Shown one piece after another: positions 27,055 to 29,953 of a DNA stretch of 29,953 nt. This DNA comes from Stramenopiles sp. TOSAG23-2 (taxonomy: Eukaryota > Sar), in contig LT649385.1 in NCBI GenBank assembly GCA_900128395.1, forward strand, positions 1 to 29,953, in the 5' to 3' direction. The notes below the pieces were generated by a model. That model ran no database searches. It had not been told where the DNA came from and saw only the letters and a list, made by a program, of their open reading frames with translations. Numbering within the stretch: position 1 is the stretch's first letter; each line of letters begins with the position of its first letter. Both the position numbers and the translations under genes were made by a program.

Positions 27055-28632
27055 ATGGGATTATTGTCGAATGTATATGATCTCGTAGTATATTCATTAT
27101 TTGCAATAACTCATGCACACGTTGCAAGTTTAGTACAAGAAAATTTACCAAAGGAAAAAGTAGTTGATGAAATATTTCATATTACGCAAACGCAAGAATT
27201 TTGTGCTATCGTGTCAGAATCAAGTGGTTTGACATGGACATCGATGATTGGATCAATGTACAACTCATATGATGGTAAAATTACAACTCCACCTGGTCCA
27301 TATTTACTTGCCCAATTCTATTCTCAATATATATTACAAGATTTAACTTGTAGTATTGAAAGTATACGTTCAGTAAATATAATATTTAATTTAGGTACAG
27401 TTATTGTATTAAATGAGATGTTAAAACTATTAGAAAAAAAAGAAGATATCGGAAAACGAATACATTATACTCGTTTATTAATTTTGATTTTATTGCCTGT
27501 CCATTTCTTTTTTGGATTTTTGTTTTATACAGATGCTGGATCAACTTTTTTTATTCTTTTATCGTATCTTTTTGCTTTGAAAATTGATTTTCAAAATATA
27601 TTTAAATCCATGGTCTATTTATATTTGTGTTCAATGATTGGATTTATATCATTATGGTTTCGACAAACAAATATAATTTGGTATGGATTTATCGTTGGAA
27701 CGATAATATTACGATTTTTTAAATCAAATAATAATAATAATGTGAAAGATGATACAAGAAGCAGCAGCAATAGTAGTTTTAGTACTGATGATGTTGGTGC
27801 TACGAAGATATGTATTCAATTTTTCAATCAATTGTTTCAATATATTTTTAATGATTGCATTCAATCAAAAGCAAAATGGTTTTATGGTATAATTTCTATT
27901 ATACCAATTGCATCAGTATTATATTCATTTATTGCATTTCTAAAATGGAACAATTATCAAATTGTGTTAGGGGATCAAAATCATCATCAGCCAGTATGTC
28001 ATGTACCACAATTATTTTATTTCATTGCATTTACAATGTTGCCAACATTTCATTTATCGTTATTTTTAAAAAAACGTATTGGACCTGGTGATGCTTTGAT
28101 GTTTTCATTGAATGTGAATAATTTTAATTGGATTATTGATAGAAAATATTTATTACGAAATTTGATAAGTTTATTATTTGTTTCGATTTCCGTATATAAA
28201 TTCACAATGATACATCCATTTACATTAGCCGATAATCGACATTATATGTTTTATGCGTGGAACAAAGTTTTGAAATATCGACTTGTACAATTATCATTAA
28301 TTCCAATCTATTTTATTATTGGAGGAATTTTTTTTACACGTTTATTGCGACAAAGAGGTTTACTTTGGTTGTGTGGATATGTAATTTGCACTTCATTAGT
28401 ATTAATACCTGCACATTTGATAGAATTTAGATACTACACAATACCGACATTTTTTGCAACAATACATTTATTGTTAGATAAAAAAGATGAATCAATTGAG
28501 AATGAAAATCAAATATGGTATATGAAATGGACAGTACTTTGTTTCGTTATTGGAAATGCTTTGTTACTTTATGTATTTTTATATCGTACATTTATTTATG
28601 CAGATGGTAGCATAGGTCGATTTATGTTTTGA
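27055..28632 (+). CDS. ALG10: ALG10/DIE2 alpha-1,2-glucosyltransferase
   Basis: This 525-residue multi-pass membrane protein belongs to the DIE2/ALG10 family. That enzyme adds the third and last glucose to the dolichol-linked oligosaccharide in the ER lumen, the final step before N-glycan transfer. The N-terminal lumenal motif DEIFH (38-42) and the KITTPPGPYLL segment (75-85) match the family. So do FRQTNIIW and the late EFRYYTIP segment near residue 460. About ten hydrophobic helices are visible. The loop between DEIFH and KITT is longer than I expect and lacks the usual compact W-D form; an SYDGKITT stretch takes its place. An Asn-rich, Ser-rich loop near residues 223-245 is a lineage-type insert. 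It is a complete single-exon gene. Confidence 0.93.
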   Translation: MGLLSNVYDLVVYSLFAITHAHVASLVQENLPKEKVVDEIFHITQTQEFCAIVSESSGLTWTSMIGSMYNSYDGKITTPPGPYLLAQFYSQYILQDLTCSIESIRSVNIIFNLGTVIVLNEMLKLLEKKEDIGKRIHYTRLLILILLPVHFFFGFLFYTDAGSTFFILLSYLFALKIDFQNIFKSMVYLYLCSMIGFISLWFRQTNIIWYGFIVGTIILRFFKSNNNNNVKDDTRSSSNSSFSTDDVGATKICIQFFNQLFQYIFNDCIQSKAKWFYGIISIIPIASVLYSFIAFLKWNNYQIVLGDQNHHQPVCHVPQLFYFIAFTMLPTFHLSLFLKKRIGPGDALMFSLNVNNFNWIIDRKYLLRNLISLLFVSISVYKFTMIHPFTLADNRHYMFYAWNKVLKYRLVQLSLIPIYFIIGGIFFTRLLRQRGLLWLCGYVICTSLVLIPAHLIEFRYYTIPTFFATIHLLLDKKDESIENENQIWYMKWTVLCFVIGNALLLYVFLYRTFIYADGSIGRFMF

Positions 28633-29011
28633 GTTTTGGAGAAATCTCCCCGGAAACCGGGATGCTGGGGTGCGATGGGGAGCAAAATGTGTGTGTGTTA
28701 CGCGGAGTTGTATCTAGGTACATCAACATAAAAAAGTGGAGAGAAGATTATTTATTTAACACGCGTTTTTAGCAAATTATTTTATCTCAATATTTTTTAA
28801 AAAATATCATATTATTTATACATGCACATATCATTATTTTTAATAAAAATAAAATCTTATTTATAAAATTTAAAATACTCAGTATATTTTTTTTTTAATT
28901 TTTGACGAAGCGAAAAATACTATTATACGTACACGAAAAAGGAAATTAAGAAGGGGTCTCCCCTATTTTTTTTGCATTTGGTATCCCTCCCTCTCTTTTT
29001 TCTTTTCTTTT
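28633..29011. other. Convergent 3' intergenic region with GC hairpin
   Basis: Tail-to-tail spacing between ALG10 and the GPH transporter gene. The first 50 bases are unusually GC-rich and include a CCCGG-AAA-CCGGG stem and GGGG blocks. The rest is very AT-rich with T runs (28889-28897 and 28964-28972). No gene is seen. Confidence 0.5.
28649..28661 (+). other. Short GC hairpin in the ALG10 3'UTR
   Basis: CCCGG (28649-28653) and CCGGG (28657-28661) pair around AAA, 17 bases after the ALG10 stop. With the neighbouring GGGG runs, it makes an isolated GC-rich patch that may structure the 3'UTR. Confidence 0.4.
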
Positions 29012-29953
29012 TTAAATGGACATTACCTTTTCATCTTCATCTTCCTCTTCTACATAATCTTTATATGATATTTGACCCTTGCCATGCATTTCATCATCCT
29101 CATCTTTATCTGTTTTAGCTCCGATCATATCGCTGTATAATGAATTTCCCATCTCCACTCCATCGTCATCATCGCCAATACTTGTATTATCTGGTGCAAT
29201 TTTATTACCCCTTGCAAATGTAAATATTTCATGTATATTTTCTCTATGAGTTAAAACTCGCTCTATAAATTTTGGTGATATTGGCTCTCGATTTTTCAAT
29301 TCTTTCGCTGCAAATACTCTTAAAATATTAAAGCACATGTAAGTTAATGCACCACCAACGCATATAATGGCCATGATTGGTATGAAACTTAATTTTGGAT
29401 CGTTCAACCAATTTTGAGATACGGTAAAACCAGCAATTCCAGCTGCACAGAAAAAAAGAATTAAACCAGTGAATGATGAGCATACCATTCTTTTAAATAT
29501 GCTTTCTGCTTTAATTTTGTAATTGCTTTTTAACCCTCTCAAAACATCTAAGCCAAGGAAATTATTTAATAAATATAATTCCTCCATTTCATCTGGCTTG
29601 AAATTTTCCAATTCGTAATCTCTATTTGATATTGGATCAATCGCTGGTTCACCTTTCATATGATGCCCTACACCTTGGGATATCATATCACATTGTTCTT
29701 TTGTTTTCAATGGAAAACGAAATTTTAACAAAAATGCAATAAATGATAAAGTGGAACCGATCCAAACGCTGACGATGATAACATATGTTTTCACACTTTC
29801 TGGTTGACGTTGTATCCTTCCATTGACTGGGGGAACGTGGCCAACCATATTTAACAATGCTAATGGCACTGCGCTTGCTGGTATAGCACATATTTTCGGC
29901 AAGAAAAACAAAAAAGGAAAAAACAAGAGGAAAAAACATTACCTCCAGCACCA
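29012..29953 (-). CDS. GPH/MFS_2 sugar-cation symporter, 3' part (runs off right edge)
   Basis: The visible exons are 29943-29953 (11 bases) and 29012-29877. Joined, they read through GAG-ASAVPLALLNM, then the QPESVKTYVIIVSVW helix and FRFPLKTKEQ. This is the end of the transporter domain in the glycoside-pentoside-hexuronide family (MFS_2-like). The following GHHMKGEPAIDPI matches the post-domain segment of this family. Two more hydrophobic helices come after, at roughly 135-155 and 168-190 of the visible part, then an acidic Asp/Glu-rich cytosolic tail. Members carry sugars or other metabolites with cations. The N-terminal ten or so helices lie beyond the window, so substrate cannot be judged. 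The non-ATG starts of the open frames here (TTG 29926, GTG 29951) are not used. Confidence 0.78.
29878..29942 (-). other. Phase-1 spliceosomal intron, 65 bases
   Basis: The donor is GGAG/GTAATG and the acceptor TATACCAG/CAAGC. Without splicing, the transporter frame is closed by TAA at the donor. With splicing, it restores Gly-Ala-Gly-Ala-Ser-Ala, which fits the GPH family at this point. The intron interior is T-rich. Confidence 0.78.

Noticed and set aside
23075..28632. Secretory-pathway gene cluster acting as an operon
   Set aside because: SEC14-GOLD is divergent from ERGIC3, each gene has its own several-hundred-base upstream region, and such grouping of housekeeping genes is easily due to chance.
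29924..29951. Starts at TTG 29926 and GTG 29951 for the right-edge gene
   Set aside because: Position 29926 lies inside a GT-AG intron and 29951 in the preceding exon in another frame; splicing gives a family-consistent sequence, so the true start is beyond the window.
1..29953. Giant-virus or bacterial origin of the window
   Set aside because: Spliceosomal introns, ERGIC3, ALG10, MGST3 and SEC14-GOLD, long AT-rich spacers and no operons point to a eukaryotic nuclear genome.

Overview
This window is nuclear DNA from a single-celled eukaryote. It is strongly AT-rich, with many A/T homopolymers and TA, TTA, TC and CA microsatellites. The genes stand alone in both orientations, with AT-rich gaps of roughly 250-960 bases. 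They use the standard code (TAA, TAG and TGA all end genes) and are mostly uninterrupted by introns. One short GT-AG coding intron (right edge) and one likely 5'UTR intron (before the ERGIC3 gene) show that splicing exists. Asn, Ser and Lys runs, a Dictyostelium AprA-like secreted protein, a SEC14-GOLD protein and a GPH-type transporter fit an amoeboid or flagellate protist. I cannot name the lineage from sequence alone. I saw no tRNA, rRNA, CRISPR array, transposase or prokaryotic operon.

There are twelve complete protein genes and one partial gene. Left part: a membrane-anchored, probable beta-propeller protein (-, 673-2475); an Arg-rich protein with a DUF7726-like domain (+, 3214-3963); a secreted PhoPQ-related/AprA-like alpha/beta-hydrolase-fold protein (+, 4573-6387); a Lys-rich coiled-coil protein (-, 6705-8855). 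Middle: a 981-residue low-complexity protein ending in a split PLAC8-type cysteine domain (+, 9634-12579); a membrane-anchored CHK/APH-like small-molecule kinase (-, 12831-14243); an 882-residue coiled-coil protein (-, 14668-17316); a microsomal glutathione S-transferase 3 (-, 17883-18308); and a 1209-residue RNA-repair enzyme (-, 18766-22395). Right part: SEC14-GOLD (-, 23075-24325), ERGIC3/ERV46 (+, 25286-26593), ALG10 glucosyltransferase (+, 27055-28632) and the 3' exons of a GPH/MFS_2 sugar-cation symporter (-, 29012 to the right edge).

The most notable item is the 1209-residue protein. It carries, in order, the motifs of a 2H cyclic phosphodiesterase, a HAD (DxDxT) phosphatase, a T4-Pnkp-like P-loop kinase and an Rnl1-like RNA ligase, so one polypeptide holds all the end-healing and sealing activities for RNA repair or tRNA/mRNA splicing. 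The domain order differs from fungal and plant tRNA ligases (ligase-kinase-phosphodiesterase), and the 2H and HAD domains look functionally redundant. The right-hand genes SEC14-GOLD, ERGIC3 and ALG10 all serve the early secretory pathway. Because each has its own intergenic region, I read this as coincidence rather than an operon.
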